Shown here piece by piece: positions 63,147 through 64,000 of a DNA stretch of 64,000 bases (position 1 is the stretch's first letter; the number at the start of each line of letters is the position of its first letter). Source of the stretch: Bin80 sp965209015 (GTDB lineage: Bacteria; Bacteroidota; Rhodothermia; Rhodothermales; Bin80); contig OZ242367.1 of the NCBI GenBank assembly GCA_965209015.1, positions 558,001 through 622,000 on the forward strand, given 5' to 3'. The notes under the pieces were generated by a model that searched no databases, was not told the origin of the DNA, and saw only the letters and a program-made list of their open reading frames with translations. A program made the position numbers and the translations under genes.

Positions 63147-64000
63147 TTGCGACATCTTCTTCTTTTTTTTCTCATCATCCTGGGTCTTCCTTTTTCTACT
63201 TCGGCACAGCGAATTGCCAAGTATGGAGCAGATTTTCTTGCTGGGGGAGTAGATGCTCGGGCCTTGGCTATGGGAGGTGCAAATGTGGCACAGACACGGA
63301 ATGTGTATAGTGCGTACTGGAACCCATCAGGCTTAGCACATACAGAATATCCAGAAGTGGCGTACATGCATGCGGAGCGTTTTGCCGGCATTGTCTCCCT
63401 TGATTTTGCAGCGATCACATATCCTATCAGTCATACTTCAACTGTGGGCTTGAGTTTTTTCAGGAGCGGAGTGAACGATATTAAAAATACGCTCAACGCC
63501 TGGGATGCCGAGCGAAACCAACCCAAAGCCAATCCCGAGTCTTATATCACCAGCTTCTCAGCAGCCGATATGGCCTTTCTGCTCAGCTATGGAAGGAGAA
63601 TCAGTTCGCAATTCACGGTTGGTGCAACGGCAAAGATTGTACGACGCACAATTGGGAATTTTGCAGATGCATGGGGATATAGCCTTGATGCCGGTGCTCA
63701 GTGGCATGGGGATCAATTCTTAATTGGAGTACAAATTCAGGATCTTTCTACGATGCTTCAAAGCTGGAGCGTCAATACCTCTGCATTTTCAGTTGAAGGG
63801 ACCAATCCTGACACGGGGAATCGTTACACATTCACCGAGGTTTTTGATCAGGAGTTGCCCACTGGAGATACATTCTTAGTGTTGCCAGTTGTTCGGCTGG
63901 GTTCGGGTTTGATCCTGCCGGTAAGTTCTTCAAGCGTTGTAACCGTTGGCTTAGATGTTGATGTTGCCTTTGATGGTCAGCAGACGAATGCATTCAACAT
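63147..64000 (+). CDS. PorV/PorQ-family outer-membrane protein, 3' end beyond the window
   Basis: The frame is open from a TTG at 63147 to the right edge. It starts LRHLLLFFLIILGLPFSTSA, a signal peptide, followed by QRIAKYGADFLAGGVDARAL and AMGGANVAQTRNVYSAYWNP. This N-terminal layout, with an AxGGA(N/Y)VA motif and a WNP(A/S)GLA motif, is that of PorV/PorQ family barrels linked to type IX secretion. No ATG lies in frame before the signal peptide; ATT TTG CGA marks the likely start. At least 284 residues are present. Which family member it is cannot be told, but it is relevant because three proteins here carry T9SS signals. Confidence 0.75.
   Translation, partial: MRHLLLFFLIILGLPFSTSAQRIAKYGADFLAGGVDARALAMGGANVAQTRNVYSAYWNPSGLAHTEYPEVAYMHAERFAGIVSLDFAAITYPISHTSTVGLSFFRSGVNDIKNTLNAWDAERNQPKANPESYITSFSAADMAFLLSYGRRISSQFTVGATAKIVRRTIGNFADAWGYSLDAGAQWHGDQFLIGVQIQDLSTMLQSWSVNTSAFSVEGTNPDTGNRYTFTEVFDQELPTGDTFLVLPVVRLGSGLILPVSSSSVVTVGLDVDVAFDGQQTNAFN

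Overview
The window looks like chromosomal DNA from a marine-type member of the Bacteroidota/Rhodothermota assemblage. Three large surface proteins end in a type IX secretion (T9SS) C-terminal sorting domain, a PorV/PorQ-like outer-membrane protein begins at the right edge, start regions are A-rich with few Shine-Dalgarno sites, and the housekeeping genes (dnaE, uvrC, rsmB, katG, spmAB-like) are of the type seen in that group. The assignment to phylum is inference; no rRNA gene is present.

The left 40 kb is dominated by one paralogous family of giant repeat proteins, here called A (17316-20369), B (20570-22861), C (23863-27360), D (27639-40225, broken by frameshifts) and E (235-7299, opposite strand). 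All share a signal peptide, an SwmB/Ig-like domain, a long array of 24-residue leucine-rich repeats (LRRs) and one or more Calx-beta domains. A, B and C end in a T9SS sorting domain. D and E instead carry many Calx-beta domains, a cadherin-like domain and an autotransporter-like beta-barrel. Each gene except E has a run of 8 to 12 G at its start codon. The G count places the start in frame in A, B and D and out of frame in C, which is the signature of slipped-strand phase variation. A-B and C-D look like a duplicated gene pair. D holds eight nearly identical 345-bp tandem repeats, two of them with the same extra A. D and E form a long inverted repeat.

Between E and A lies a tightly overlapping operon on the minus strand: dnaE (interrupted by a 158-residue mini-intein), an arsC-like reductase, an Smr-domain gene, a glutamine-amidotransferase-like hydrolase, and an SxtJ-like gene. 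The E block is inserted at the end of this operon, with the junction sequence duplicated at the left edge of the window. A decayed gene remnant and a 1583-bp IS separate dnaE from the A-D cluster.

From 40.8 to 54.4 kb come a 2109-bp IS (CTAG target duplication), katG, a lipoprotein metalloprotease, a decayed two-gene unit of unknown function, a decayed second copy of the 1583-bp IS, and a 3674-bp IS1595-type transposon. The last has perfect 8-bp target duplications and carries several passenger genes. An ImmA/IrrE-type peptidase with a membrane-protein partner follows. The right end is ordinary core genome: a CBM48 protein, a SpmA/SpmB-like pair, an outer-membrane protein, uvrC with a methylmalonyl-CoA epimerase-like gene, rsmB, and the start of a PorV/PorQ-like gene that runs off the window.
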